From an uncultured Chlorobiaceae bacterium (lineage in GTDB: Bacteria > Bacteroidota > Chlorobiia > Chlorobiales > Chlorobiaceae), in NCBI GenBank assembly GCA_903994635.1, contig CAJEXQ010000003.1:1-64000 (forward strand): a stretch of 64,000 nt of DNA. The letters are read 5' to 3'. Of this stretch, positions 55,558 to 64,000 are shown one piece after another. The notes under the pieces were generated by a model. The model searched no databases. It was not told the DNA's origin and was given only the letters and a program-made list of their open reading frames with translations. How positions within the stretch are numbered: position 1 is the first letter of the stretch; each line of letters opens with the position of its first letter. Position numbers and translations under genes: made by a program.

Positions 55558-57309
55558 ATGAAATTTCTTGCAGAGCCACCGCGCTTTCTCTTTTTCACCG
55601 GAAAAGGCGGGGTCGGAAAGACCTCTATCGCCTGTGCCACCGCGATCTCCCTTGCTGAGTCGGGGAGGCGGGTGCTGCTTGTCAGCACTGATCCGGCCTC
55701 CAATGTGGGGCAGGTTTTTGGTATGACCATTGGCAACAGTATAACGGCTGTGCCAGCGGTGGCCTCTCTTTCGGCTCTGGAGATTGATCCGCTCGATGCC
55801 GCACAGAAATATCGTGATCGCCTTGTCGGGCCGGTGCGAGGCCTTCTGCCCGATGCGGTTGTCCGAAGCATTGAAGAGCAGCTTTCGGGAGCCTGCACCA
55901 CAGAGATTGCGGCTTTTGACGAGTTCACGGCACTGCTGACTGATTCAACGCTCACGCTGGATTTCGATCATATTGTGTTTGACACGGCGCCCACCGGCCA
56001 CACCATCCGAATGCTGCAACTGCCGGGCGCCTGGAGCGGCTTTCTTGAAACAGGAAAAGGTGACAGCTCCTGCCTTGGCCCATTGGCAGGCCTGCAGAAG
56101 CAGCGCGACCAGTACAAGGCTGCGGTTGATGCGCTGGCTGACCCGGAGCGTACCCGTCTTATTCTCGTCGCCCGTGCCCAGCAGGCGGCCCTGCACGAAG
56201 TTGCCCGAACCAGTGAGGAGCTGGCGGCTATCGGCATTGCCCGGCAGTATCTGGTGATCAACGGGGTTTTTCCCTCCACTGAGTCTGACGGTGACCCGCT
56301 GGCTTCTGCCCTTGTCGCCCGCGAACAGGCAGCCTTGTCGGCGCTGCCTTTTCAGCTCAAGCGGTTGCCAACCGATGAGATTCCACTCAAGCCCTTTAAT
56401 CTTGTCGGGCTTGATGCCCTGCACCAACTGTTTTCCGGCGTAACCTCCTCATTGCCATTGGAGGATCGGGAAGCCACCACCTGTAACGCGCCACCACTTT
56501 CATCGCTGGTTGATGCTCTTGCAGCAGAGGGGCATGGTCTGGTGATGTTTATGGGAAAGGGTGGGGTCGGCAAAACAACGCTCGCCGCAGCGTTTGCCGT
56601 TGAACTGGCGCGTCGTGGTCTGCCGGTTCATCTCAGCACTTCTGACCCGGCGGCGCATCTTGCCGGGACATTAACCGAAGCCGTGGAGCATCTTACGGTG
56701 AGCCGCATTGATCCCGAGGCCGAGACTGAACGGTACCGCAGGGAGGTGCTGGAGAGCAAGGGGATGGCGCTTGATGCCGAAGGGCGTGCTCTGCTCGAAG
56801 AGGATTTACGCTCACCCTGCACGGAGGAGATTGCCGTGTTTCAGGCCTTCTCCCGCATTATCAGTGAGGCCGACCAGAAATTTGTAGTGATGGATACCGC
56901 GCCAACCGGCCACACGCTTCTGCTGCTTGATGCCACCGGAGCCTATCACCGCGAATTTGCTCGTCAGACCCGGAGCGATGGATTGACCGAGGTAACGCCG
57001 ATGATGCAGATGCAGAATCCCGCGCTGACCAGGGTTCTGCTGGTGACGCTTGCCGAAACAACGCCGGTGCTTGAGGCGGCCAATCTTCAGCAGGAGCTGC
57101 GGCGAGCAGGCATTGAGCCATGGGCATGGATTATCAATAACAGCGTTGCGGCAGCCTCAACCACTTCAACGCTGTTGCGCCAGAGGGCCCAGAATGAACT
57201 CAAAGAGATTGACGCTGTAGCCCATCACCATGCAAAGCGCTACGCCGTTGTGCCCTTCTTGAAGGATGAACCGACCGGACTGGAGCGGTTGGCGGGGCTG
57301 ATGGCGTAG
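55558..57309 (+). CDS. arsA: Arsenite-pump-driving ATPase ArsA
   Basis: A 583-residue two-domain ATPase. P-loops GKGGVGKT occur at 15-22 and 333-340, each followed by DTAPTGHT. The arsenite-site cysteines Cys113, Cys172 and Cys421 fall at the positions known from Escherichia coli ArsA (113, 172, 422). The enzyme looks complete, but its partner pump gene next door is reduced to a remnant, so it must use another ArsB/Acr3 or be idle. Confidence 0.95.
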   Translation: MKFLAEPPRFLFFTGKGGVGKTSIACATAISLAESGRRVLLVSTDPASNVGQVFGMTIGNSITAVPAVASLSALEIDPLDAAQKYRDRLVGPVRGLLPDAVVRSIEEQLSGACTTEIAAFDEFTALLTDSTLTLDFDHIVFDTAPTGHTIRMLQLPGAWSGFLETGKGDSSCLGPLAGLQKQRDQYKAAVDALADPERTRLILVARAQQAALHEVARTSEELAAIGIARQYLVINGVFPSTESDGDPLASALVAREQAALSALPFQLKRLPTDEIPLKPFNLVGLDALHQLFSGVTSSLPLEDREATTCNAPPLSSLVDALAAEGHGLVMFMGKGGVGKTTLAAAFAVELARRGLPVHLSTSDPAAHLAGTLTEAVEHLTVSRIDPEAETERYRREVLESKGMALDAEGRALLEEDLRSPCTEEIAVFQAFSRIISEADQKFVVMDTAPTGHTLLLLDATGAYHREFARQTRSDGLTEVTPMMQMQNPALTRVLLVTLAETTPVLEAANLQQELRRAGIEPWAWIINNSVAAASTTSTLLRQRAQNELKEIDAVAHHHAKRYAVVPFLKDEPTGLERLAGLMA

Positions 57310-57496
57310 GAGGCTGCTGCTGGTGCAAACTCCACGATCTGGAGTATACTGTGAGTAAAATGTATAAATTCAAAGAAATAGCTTGCCTCGTTCAGGAATC
57401 GGGAAGTCGGGGCTCCTGCGCTTTGAAAAGTTGCAGGAACTCGGTGCAAGCAGGCTTGTTTGAGAGCCATCTGAAATTTTTAAAAGGATGTACAGC

Positions 57497-57727
57497 ATGG
57501 TACACACATTCTATGCAACGTATGACGGACATGTGCTTATGCCCGAAGGAGAGGTTGATTTATTACCGAATCACAGGTATTTGATTCAAATTGAAAGTCA
57601 ACAGCAACAAAAACCTGAACCGAAAAAGAATGTACTGCAACGACTTTCAGAACGAGCAATGGATTTAGGAGTTTCCGATTTGGCCTCTCAACATGATCAT
57701 TACCTATACGGAACAGAAAAGCGATGA
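57497..57727 (+). CDS. DUF104-like antitoxin
   Basis: A 76-residue protein. MVHTFYATYDGHVLMPEGEV plus DLLPNHRYLIQIE follows the DUF104 pattern of antitoxins that pair with PIN toxins. A C-terminal helix (NVLQRLSERAMDLGVSDLA) probably wraps the toxin. AAAGGA lies about 10 bases before ATG 57497, which I prefer over ATG 57488. ATGA overlap with the toxin gene. Confidence 0.75.
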   Translation: MVHTFYATYDGHVLMPEGEVDLLPNHRYLIQIESQQQQKPEPKKNVLQRLSERAMDLGVSDLASQHDHYLYGTEKR

Positions 57728-58167
57728 GGAAATCACTTTTTATCGATACCTGCTACATTTTAGCCTTGCTGAACGCTCAGGATGAATTTCATCGTCAGGC
57801 GGTAAGCATGGCTGATCAAATTGATGGCTCATTTTTAACGACTGAGGCAGTTCTTACTGAAATCGCAAATGCCTTGGCAAAGCTGCAATGGCGTGCATTA
57901 GCAATAGATACTATCAATCATCTTCGTGATGATAACGATGTGGAAGTGGTCTCAATAACGCCGAAACTGTTTTCAAAAGCAATGGAGTTTTATGCCTCTC
58001 GCATGGATAAGGAGTGGGGACTCACTGATTGTCTCTCCTTTATCGTCATGACAGAGAAAAACCTGACTGATGTACTGACCACCGATCATCATTTCGAACA
58101 AGCCGGTTTCATGCCTCTCATGCGCAAAGAGAGAGTTAGTGATTTACCTGATTATCAGATGACTTGA
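57724..58167 (+). CDS. PIN domain toxin (VapC-like)
   Basis: A 147-residue PIN nuclease. Acidic active-site residues are visible as Asp8 (FIDTCYILALL), Glu46 (LTEIANAL), Asp102 (LTDCLSF) and Asp121 (TTDHHFEQAGF). Such toxins cleave tRNA or rRNA. Complete and coupled to the antitoxin. Confidence 0.85.
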   Translation: MRKSLFIDTCYILALLNAQDEFHRQAVSMADQIDGSFLTTEAVLTEIANALAKLQWRALAIDTINHLRDDNDVEVVSITPKLFSKAMEFYASRMDKEWGLTDCLSFIVMTEKNLTDVLTTDHHFEQAGFMPLMRKERVSDLPDYQMT

Positions 58168-58173
58168 TTTCAC

Positions 58174-58434
58174 TTAAACATAGGAGACAGGAAGAGCGAT
58201 AATCTCGGCTGAAAGTGGAATATCGCATTCGACAAGGCAAAGCAGCGCCCCGTGTCCTATGTGGTGCCCCAGTTTGTTCAGTACATCGAAACGAACTCGC
58301 GCATTCTGTGATGGTGATGCAGTTTTTTTAATCTCGACGGGAAAGAGCCGGTCTCCGGACTCGTTAAGCAGATCAATCTCCCTCAGAGCGCAGCAACACG
58401 CATGGTACTTATTTTCATCAAAAACAGGGGGCAA
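58174..58434 (-). pseudogene. C-terminal remnant of an ATPase with DUF4143 domain
   Basis: About 70 codons match the end of DUF4143-containing AAA ATPases: REIDLLNESGDRLFPVEIKK, then a GHHIGHGALLCLVE segment and PLSAEIIALPVSY. The full protein has about 400 residues; the rest is missing. The 5' boundary coincides with the start of the toxin-antitoxin fragment on the plus strand. Confidence 0.75.
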
Positions 58435-58440
58435 AAAAAT

Positions 58441-58689
58441 ATGGCGAATAAAGAAACAGCAAAACAGGTGATTGATTCGTTACCGAATGATGCTTCAATG
58501 GATGAAATCATTCATGCCCTTTATGTGAATATCAAGTTTTCACACGGAGAGCAAGAGATTCGGGAAGGCAAGGGAATATCCCAAGTCGATGCAAGGAAGA
58601 AATTGGTCCAAACAACCAGTTCATCATTGCCTCGATTGATTTCATCACGCACGCGATCAATACTCCGTAGTTCACCGTTTCCTGCGTGA
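58441..58689 (+). pseudogene. Truncated small antitoxin-like gene
   Basis: The first 57 codons (MANKETAKQVIDSLPNDASM, HGEQEIREGKG, DARKKLVQ) match short antitoxins that partner RelE-type toxins. From about 58612 the frame runs antisense into the DUF4411 gene, so the last 25 codons are accidental. The toxin partner is gone. Confidence 0.7.
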
Positions 58690-58796
58690 TGGCTTAAAGA
58701 AGTCCAGAAACACGGGGCAATATCGAAAGCATAATACTGTCTTGCAGCCGTCATCAGAACGTTTGAATCGAGAAGAAAAACCTGACTTGAACTCAT
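58521..58796 (-). pseudogene. Truncated DUF4411 PIN-like gene
   Basis: The first 62 codons (SQVFLLDSNVLMTAARQYYA, FDIAPCFW, SIDRVRDEINRGNDELVVW) match DUF4411, a PIN-fold family usually of about 160 residues. From about 58612 down the frame is antisense to the antitoxin fragment. Its start overlaps the ImmA/IrrE gene by 4 bp, a usual pairing, so this was the toxin of that module before truncation. Confidence 0.75.
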
Positions 58797-59947
58797 ACGT
58801 TTCTTCCGAATATCTTTTTTGCATATTCCTGAAAAGTATTCTTTTTAAGGTTTGTCAACCGCCAGGCTTCGCTGTACAGGGTTGTTCCAGCCTGTACAGA
58901 TTGTGTCAGCAAATCGCCAAAACGTTGGCCAATACGAATGTTCTGGCTGGCGTAGAAATTCCCACCACCATCATCATCAGCGGTTTTATGAAATAATCTG
59001 AGTTCACTTGCCTGCCAATCATTATAAAATCTGAAGAATTCGTCACGATTGATCAGTTCCATATCTAAAAGACGTCGTACAGCAACGATTTCACTAACCT
59101 TGAATCTTCTCGCTAACAACTGATAAGGATTATCTTTTATGGAGAGTTGAGGCCATATTTTACTCAGAACGCTCGATGGAACAAGAAATTCAGCGGCAAT
59201 ATGATTACAGGCAAGTTCGGTCTCATTATTTGCCGGTTGCAAATTCTGTAAATCAAAAGCCGCACTTGCTCCAAGCCAAATATGTGCAAGTTCATGGGCA
59301 AGAGTAAACATCCGTGCAGCCTTTCCATCCGCCCCATTGAGAAATACAAGAGGAGCATAATCATCGACAAGCACAAACCCTCTAAATTCTGCAGGGTCAA
59401 GCTTTCGATGCGTATTGTTCTCAACAATGCCATTGGACATGACTAATATTCCAGTATTTTCGACCTGCTGGATCATTTTTTTTAAGGCATCCGTCCAGGA
59501 TGGTTGTTGTTGTGCCCAATCTTCTTCGATCCCGATGGCACTTCTTATGTGCTGTGCGATTATTACGGGATCTCCATCGGGTGTATCAGAACCCACAAAA
59601 GAGAGCCTGCCATGCCCTTCGGAAATGAGATATTCTCTCATCCAGGCCTGTCTGCGCTGCATCAACTGAATTGTATCAATAAGTTCCGGGCTGAACTGGC
59701 GCTCAGGCTCATCGGCTCGTGTGCGATAATTTGCAATTGGCAAGCGCTCATCCGGCGGGGCATCAAGCAAAAGATAACCAAACGGAACTGCGGCAGCTTT
59801 TGCAAATTCCTGCAGTTGAAGAAAAGTTGGCTGAACAGTTCCTGTAAGCCACTCGCCTATCTTTGTGAATTTTTGTTCCAACTTCTCCTGTTTGCAAGAG
59901 CGTTGCAACGCCCACTCAATTACTTCCGGAATAACAGCTATTCGCAT
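58793..59947 (-). CDS. ImmA/IrrE-type metallopeptidase with N-terminal XRE-like domain
   Basis: A 384-residue protein. The N-terminal 70 residues resemble a helix-turn-helix (KIGEWLTGTVQPTFLQLQEFAK). The zinc peptidase motif is HELAH (218-222), with a third ligand expected in the ETELACNHIAAEFLVP segment. Such proteins cleave or repress partner regulators and commonly sit with DUF4411 toxins. Start 59947 fits the conserved N-terminus; the frame is open to 60031. The partner DUF4411 gene is truncated, so this component may be stranded. Confidence 0.85.
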   Translation of the reverse strand: MRIAVIPEVIEWALQRSCKQEKLEQKFTKIGEWLTGTVQPTFLQLQEFAKAAAVPFGYLLLDAPPDERLPIANYRTRADEPERQFSPELIDTIQLMQRRQAWMREYLISEGHGRLSFVGSDTPDGDPVIIAQHIRSAIGIEEDWAQQQPSWTDALKKMIQQVENTGILVMSNGIVENNTHRKLDPAEFRGFVLVDDYAPLVFLNGADGKAARMFTLAHELAHIWLGASAAFDLQNLQPANNETELACNHIAAEFLVPSSVLSKIWPQLSIKDNPYQLLARRFKVSEIVAVRRLLDMELINRDEFFRFYNDWQASELRLFHKTADDDGGGNFYASQNIRIGQRFGDLLTQSVQAGTTLYSEAWRLTNLKKNTFQEYAKKIFGRNV

Positions 59948-60613
59948 CGCCACATCCTGAATGAAATTTCGACGAAAAATCAGAAAAAACTCAAACTGCG
60001 GAAAGATTTCTGAATAGATTTCGACGCTCAATTTAATAAAATAGTAACTCCTGCCATATTCCTATTTGTAGGAAAAGTGTAAAATAGTCAAGCAAATGGC
60101 CAACATTTCTTGCTCGGGGGAAATTATCAGATTACGATGCAGTGCAAGAGGTGCTGGTTCAAAGAACAACAGATGCGCCTGAAATGCTTGATGCACTTTT
60201 AAGGAATATTCGCGGCCATACCGAACCAATGCTCGTGCCTGATATTCCACCATCCCTTCCCGCCCTCACCAGCGTCACTTTTTCCTGCATGAGTCCCCAC
60301 CCCGGGCGTGCCCTCTGGCGTAAGGTGTCAGCAGTGGATAATTGGAAAAAACAAAACGCAGAATCACTTTAAATCATAGCCCTTGTTTATATTGACACTC
60401 CGTTATCCCTCTCTGTGGATTCAATAAACGAACTAACGATTTAAGCCGCAGGCAAAAGTGATTGGTCAACCATTGAAGAAAAGGGAGTCGATAAAGGCAG
60501 GGTAGAAAAAGAAACGCTCCCGACCAAAGTTGAGAGCGTCAGACCGAAGATGCTATCTCTGCCGATGCTGTGTCCTCATTATAAGCATTTTTTTCAAGGT
60601 ATAGAGCAGGAAA
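59948..60613. other. Intergenic region, no supported gene
   Basis: About 660 bp between divergent genes. A 76-codon plus-strand frame (60142-60372) shows no recognisable family, and other frames are short. The region probably carries promoters for the ImmA/IrrE gene and the AbiJ-like gene, and remnants that I cannot identify. Confidence 0.4.
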
Positions 60614-61510
60614 ATGACAGTTAAACCACCATTCAGTCGGAGAAATGTTTGTTCCCCATGGGTACAGGACGATTTCCCGGATTCTGCACGCACAGCACTT
60701 TTACACCTCCTGGATGATCTGGTTGACCGAAGGTATGTCAAGGGATGGATTGAAATTGATAGAGAGATGCGACGCATTAATAGGGTAGAACTGCGGATAT
60801 ATGATCGGCAAGGCGATGAGTCTTATTTGGATGCCTGCCATTCTGTAGAACAACTTTTGAGAACATCAGAGTGGCAAAAGATTTTTGACTTTTGTGAACG
60901 TCTGCAATCTCATCTTGCATCCTCAATCGACGATTGGAATGGACATGTAGAAATTGACCGTGGAGAAGCGCAGTTATACATTGGTGATGAACTGAAACGA
61001 ATCTTCCTCGAAGAAAACCTGGCATTTTCTTTCGATCAGGAGCAAGGTGAAATTCAGCGCAGAGGAAGAGGGCATACGTTACAGCAGATCGCAAAAGCAG
61101 AGCCAACGCTTGGTGACCCACGTCTGGATAACGCACGTGAGCACTTCACAAAAGCAATGCAGTATTTTAGCAATCGTACCAGACCTGATTATGAAAATAC
61201 GGTAAAAGAAGCCGTTTGCGCGGTTGAAGCGGCTGCGCGAAATCTTTTTCCTCACGTAAAAGCAAAAACCTTAGGTGAAGTCGTCAAGCAAATTCAAGGT
61301 TCTGGCGAAGGTCAATTACCAAAACCTCTTGCAGATTCAATAACCGGCCTTTATGCTTATCGAAATGCGGGCGATGGAGTGAGTCATGGCGGTGCAGATG
61401 GAGGGAAAGCAACTCCGGCCATTGCCGAATATGCAATGGCAGTAGCGGCATCACAAATAATATTACTCCATGAAATTGCTTCTCTGCCGAAAGCAGATGT
61501 TCCGTTCTGA
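60614..61510 (+). CDS. AbiJ-like abortive infection protein
   Basis: A 298-residue protein. The N-terminal part (about 8-60, FSRRNVCSPWVQDDFPDSAR...) resembles the AbiJ N-terminal domain. The C-terminal half (about 170-290: YENTVKEAVCAVEAAARNLF, AKTLGEVVKQI, GLYAYRNAGDGVSHGGADGG) is the HEPN-like abortive-infection C-terminal module. Arg250 and His258 sit where HEPN RNases have the R-xn-H pair, though the spacing here is 7, slightly longer than usual. It lies 86 bp before hsdM on the same strand, so it may belong to the type I R-M operon. Confidence 0.7.
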   Translation: MTVKPPFSRRNVCSPWVQDDFPDSARTALLHLLDDLVDRRYVKGWIEIDREMRRINRVELRIYDRQGDESYLDACHSVEQLLRTSEWQKIFDFCERLQSHLASSIDDWNGHVEIDRGEAQLYIGDELKRIFLEENLAFSFDQEQGEIQRRGRGHTLQQIAKAEPTLGDPRLDNAREHFTKAMQYFSNRTRPDYENTVKEAVCAVEAAARNLFPHVKAKTLGEVVKQIQGSGEGQLPKPLADSITGLYAYRNAGDGVSHGGADGGKATPAIAEYAMAVAASQIILLHEIASLPKADVPF

Positions 61511-61596
61511 TGGCTGATTGAACAAGTAACAATGTCCCAATTTCCTTGCACAATGAATAGATACTCAACCCATTTTTCCCTAACACACAACGCTTC

Positions 61597-63666
61597 ATGA
61601 ACATCCTTCAGTACGAATCAAAAATATGGGCGACCGCCGACCTCCTTCGCGGCAGTGGTATCAAGGAGTCAGAATGGCCCTCATTCATGATGCCGTTTTT
61701 TGCATTGACCATGATTGAAAGCCGGTTGGTGCGCATGTTTGATGAACTGAAAGCGCAGATCGGCAAAGAGGCTTTCGAGGGAATACAAAAAAACGATCTC
61801 TACGACCTGATCCGCGACAAAGGGCAGGGTTACAACATCTTCATTTTTGAGAAGGGCCAGACCCTGACGGATATCTGTAAAAATGACAAATCATTTGAAA
61901 TTGATTTTGAGGCTTACCTGAAGGGTTTTGATGGTGAAACCAAAGACCTGCTTGGCGTTGACAGTGGCGACGGAGAGAAGTTTCTCGATATCAAGGGGGT
62001 GATTACCAAGCTGAAAGCCAAGAAGGTCTTGCTCGGTTATACCACCTTGTGGGCAGCGATTGATCTCAAACCCTTCAACAACTCTGAAATCACCACGCTG
62101 GAGGAGCATATCAAGCGGAAGTGGGCCGACATTTCTGCCGAAACTGCCGGAGAGCAGTACACCCCTGACGATGTAATTGCGCTGATTGCTGAAATCATTG
62201 CTTCAAAGATTGAGGAGTCAAACACCCTGCTCAAACTCTACGACTGCACCTGCGGTGGCGGCAACCTGCTCTTTGGCGTTGAGGATCGGATCAACCAAAA
62301 ATTCAGGCGGCTCACCCAGACCTACGGGCAGGACTGGAATGATGCGCTTTACGCCCTGGCCAAAATTGAGAGCCGCTTCCGGCCCGACTCCAAAATTGCG
62401 CATGGCAATACGCTGGTAGAGGATAAGTTTGACAATGAAGAGTTTGATGTGGTCATAGCCAATCCCCCCTACGGTGTGAGCTGGGCAGGCTATCAAAAAG
62501 ACATTACCAACGATAAAACTGGCCGCTTCAAATTCTTGCCCTCCATTGCAGATGGGCAGTTACTCTTCATGCAGCATCTCATCTCCAAGCTCGACAGCGT
62601 CGGCATGGGCGTGGTTGTTCATAATGGTTCAACCCTCTTCAGCGGTGACGCCGGTTCCTCGGAGAGCAACATCCGGAAATGGATGCTCGACAGCGATATA
62701 GTCGAAGCAGTGATTCAGTTGCCGACCGATGAATTTTTCAACACCGGCATCTACACCTATCTCTGGGTGCTCAATAAAAACAAGCAGCCGCATCACAGGG
62801 GCAAAGTGATGCTCATCAACGCCAGCGACAAGTTCAAACCATTGAAGAAAAGCAAGGGCTCCAAGCGCAAAGAGATTGACGAGGTAAGCCGACTGGACAT
62901 TGTAGCCGCCCTCACGGCATTTCAGGATAACGATTACACTCGGGTCTTTAACAAAGAGTATTTTTACTTCAACAAACAGGCCATCATGCTCACCAACGTG
63001 GATGAGCAGGGGAAAAGCTTTGAAGAGCACCTGCCATGGAAGGAAGATAAACAGGGCGAAATGAAGCGGTCGAGTTCATTGGAGCTTGCACCATTGAAGA
63101 TAAAGCAGGGTGATCTTGAGCTGAGTGAATTTTGCATAAGCGAGTTCGATGCGACCGAGTACATGTCGCTGGAGGAGTATTGCTTTGATACCATCAAGCC
63201 GCTCGTTGGGCAGCTTGACTACAAGGAAGAGCCTCTGGTAATCACCACAGACGAAGCCAGCTATTACTACGACAATGAGCAAGAGAGCCTGTTCAAAGAG
63301 GTGAATGGTGTAAAAGAGGCGCTTGGCTGCGGAAAGATTATCGTTACGGCCAGTTACAAAAAGGCTACAAAGCGGATGACAGAACGCATTCTGGTCACGG
63401 TGGAGCTGACCCCTGATTACCAGAAAGATTATGAGATTATTCCGTTCCAGAAGGATGAGGAGGCTAATCAGGCAGCCATCGAGGCTTTTATGGCACGGTA
63501 CATCACCAAGCCATTTGCTTATCTGGAAAATGTGGTTGGTGTTGAGCTGAATTTCAACAAGATATTTTATCAGCCTGAAAAGCTCCGCCCTGTGAGTGAG
63601 ATTGTGGCAGAAATTGCCGCGCTGGATGAGGAGTTGAAAGCTTTGGAAGAGGAGCTGGCCTTATGA
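61597..63666 (+). CDS. hsdM: Type I restriction-modification methyltransferase HsdM
   Basis: A 689-residue N6-adenine methyltransferase subunit. An N-terminal helical domain (about 1-170) is followed by SAM motif I (DCTCGGGN, 216-223), motif IV NPPY (289-292), and a C-terminal portion with helical extension (about 640-689) that contacts HsdS. It modifies one base in each half-site of the bipartite target set by HsdS. ATGA overlap with hsdS. Confidence 0.92.
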   Translation: MNILQYESKIWATADLLRGSGIKESEWPSFMMPFFALTMIESRLVRMFDELKAQIGKEAFEGIQKNDLYDLIRDKGQGYNIFIFEKGQTLTDICKNDKSFEIDFEAYLKGFDGETKDLLGVDSGDGEKFLDIKGVITKLKAKKVLLGYTTLWAAIDLKPFNNSEITTLEEHIKRKWADISAETAGEQYTPDDVIALIAEIIASKIEESNTLLKLYDCTCGGGNLLFGVEDRINQKFRRLTQTYGQDWNDALYALAKIESRFRPDSKIAHGNTLVEDKFDNEEFDVVIANPPYGVSWAGYQKDITNDKTGRFKFLPSIADGQLLFMQHLISKLDSVGMGVVVHNGSTLFSGDAGSSESNIRKWMLDSDIVEAVIQLPTDEFFNTGIYTYLWVLNKNKQPHHRGKVMLINASDKFKPLKKSKGSKRKEIDEVSRLDIVAALTAFQDNDYTRVFNKEYFYFNKQAIMLTNVDEQGKSFEEHLPWKEDKQGEMKRSSSLELAPLKIKQGDLELSEFCISEFDATEYMSLEEYCFDTIKPLVGQLDYKEEPLVITTDEASYYYDNEQESLFKEVNGVKEALGCGKIIVTASYKKATKRMTERILVTVELTPDYQKDYEIIPFQKDEEANQAAIEAFMARYITKPFAYLENVVGVELNFNKIFYQPEKLRPVSEIVAEIAALDEELKALEEELAL

Positions 63667-64000
63667 GCGACCGGCACGCAAAGCGCTATGCAGCGTATAA
63701 AGAGAGCGGGGTTGAGTGGTTAGGGAAGGTGCCTGAACCGTGGGCATTGCAGCGTCACAAAGACTGCTTTTATTTTATTTCGGACAGATGTGCAGATTCA
63801 ACTTTCCTGAAAGTTGGGTTGGAAAATATTGAAGGGAAAACAGGGCGGTTCATTCCCACTGAAACTGAGTTCGACGGGGATGGAATTCAATTCAAAAAAG
63901 ATGACATTCTGTTTGGCAAACTGAGGCCTTACTTGGCTAAAGTATATTTGGCTGAGTTCAGAGGAAATTCAGTTGGTGACATTTTTGTTTATCGTTGCAA
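63663..64000 (+). CDS. hsdS: Type I restriction specificity subunit HsdS (partial)
   Basis: The first 112 codons of a specificity subunit. YKESGVEWLGKVPEPWALQR is the standard beginning of the first target-recognition domain, and GDGIQFKKDDILFGKLRPYL continues it. The gene runs off the window at 64000, so the second recognition domain and hsdR are not seen. Confidence 0.9.
   Translation, partial: MSDRHAKRYAAYKESGVEWLGKVPEPWALQRHKDCFYFISDRCADSTFLKVGLENIEGKTGRFIPTETEFDGDGIQFKKDDILFGKLRPYLAKVYLAEFRGNSVGDIFVYRC

Noticed and set aside
60142-60372. 76-codon frame between the ImmA/IrrE and AbiJ-like genes
   Set aside because: No recognisable family, no ribosome site, and competing frames of similar length overlap it.

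Overview
The window looks like chromosome from a green sulfur bacterium (Chlorobiaceae, Chlorobium/Pelodictyon-like). The strongest marker is a small secreted c-type cytochrome at 54304-54639 that closely resembles Chlorobium cytochrome c-555. Supporting signs are a cobU-cobT-cobS block (B12 is needed for bacteriochlorophyll synthesis), tandem START-domain proteins, and many housekeeping starts without a Shine-Dalgarno sequence, as is common in the Chlorobi/Bacteroidetes group. The species cannot be fixed from the sequence alone.

Layout. 0.45-4.4 kb: an S41 processing protease, two START-like paralogs, and a convergent heptose-phosphate kinase. 4.6-9 kb: a translation/secretion block (ffh, rpsP, rimM, trmD, rplS), then a MutY-like glycosylase without the usual cluster cysteines. 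9-11 kb: an acyl-CoA synthetase and a dispersed repeat. 11.6-16.7 kb: a cell-surface sugar cassette with a flippase-like membrane protein, a GT-B-like protein, a CMP-sugar synthetase, an iron-type alcohol dehydrogenase and a DegT aminotransferase. The last two resemble the KdnB/KdnA pair that makes 8-amino-Kdo. 16.8-24.2 kb: tRNA-Cys, a BrnTA toxin-antitoxin pair, and a YbhGFSR-like ABC exporter. The second exporter ATPase carries a frameshift, and the operon is split by a TIR gene plus a TacAT pair.

24-36 kb: rmuC, a decayed Rrf2/hcp locus, a DUF218 protein, a hybrid histidine kinase, an NlpC/P60 hydrolase, a BMP-type lipoprotein, an epimerase, a methyltransferase and pyrC. 36-44 kb: a tightly packed run (5-FCL, ppk, rpiB, CBS protein, M20 hydrolase), class II aldolase and a second S41 protease. 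44-48 kb: cobUTS and a BaiN/HI0933-type flavoprotein. 48-54.6 kb (minus strand): a five-repeat protein of unknown function, a ynbE-ydbL-ydbH operon with a coiled-coil gene, a DUF2141 protein, miaA and cytochrome c-555.

54.7-64 kb is an accessory region. A copy of the dispersed repeat cuts off an acr3 arsenite-pump gene, leaving its tail in front of arsD and arsA. Next come a DUF104-like/PIN pair, a DUF4143 remnant, two toxin-antitoxin fragments fused tail to tail, an ImmA/IrrE-type peptidase, an AbiJ-like abortive-infection gene and a type I restriction-modification operon (hsdM, then hsdS running off the window).

No complete, clearly new system is visible. The best leads are the Kdo8N-like cassette, the defence genes inside the exporter operon, the order-swapped A/B repeat with its link to the acr3 truncation, the tandem duplication of the ffh start site, and the AbiJ-like gene next to type I R-M.
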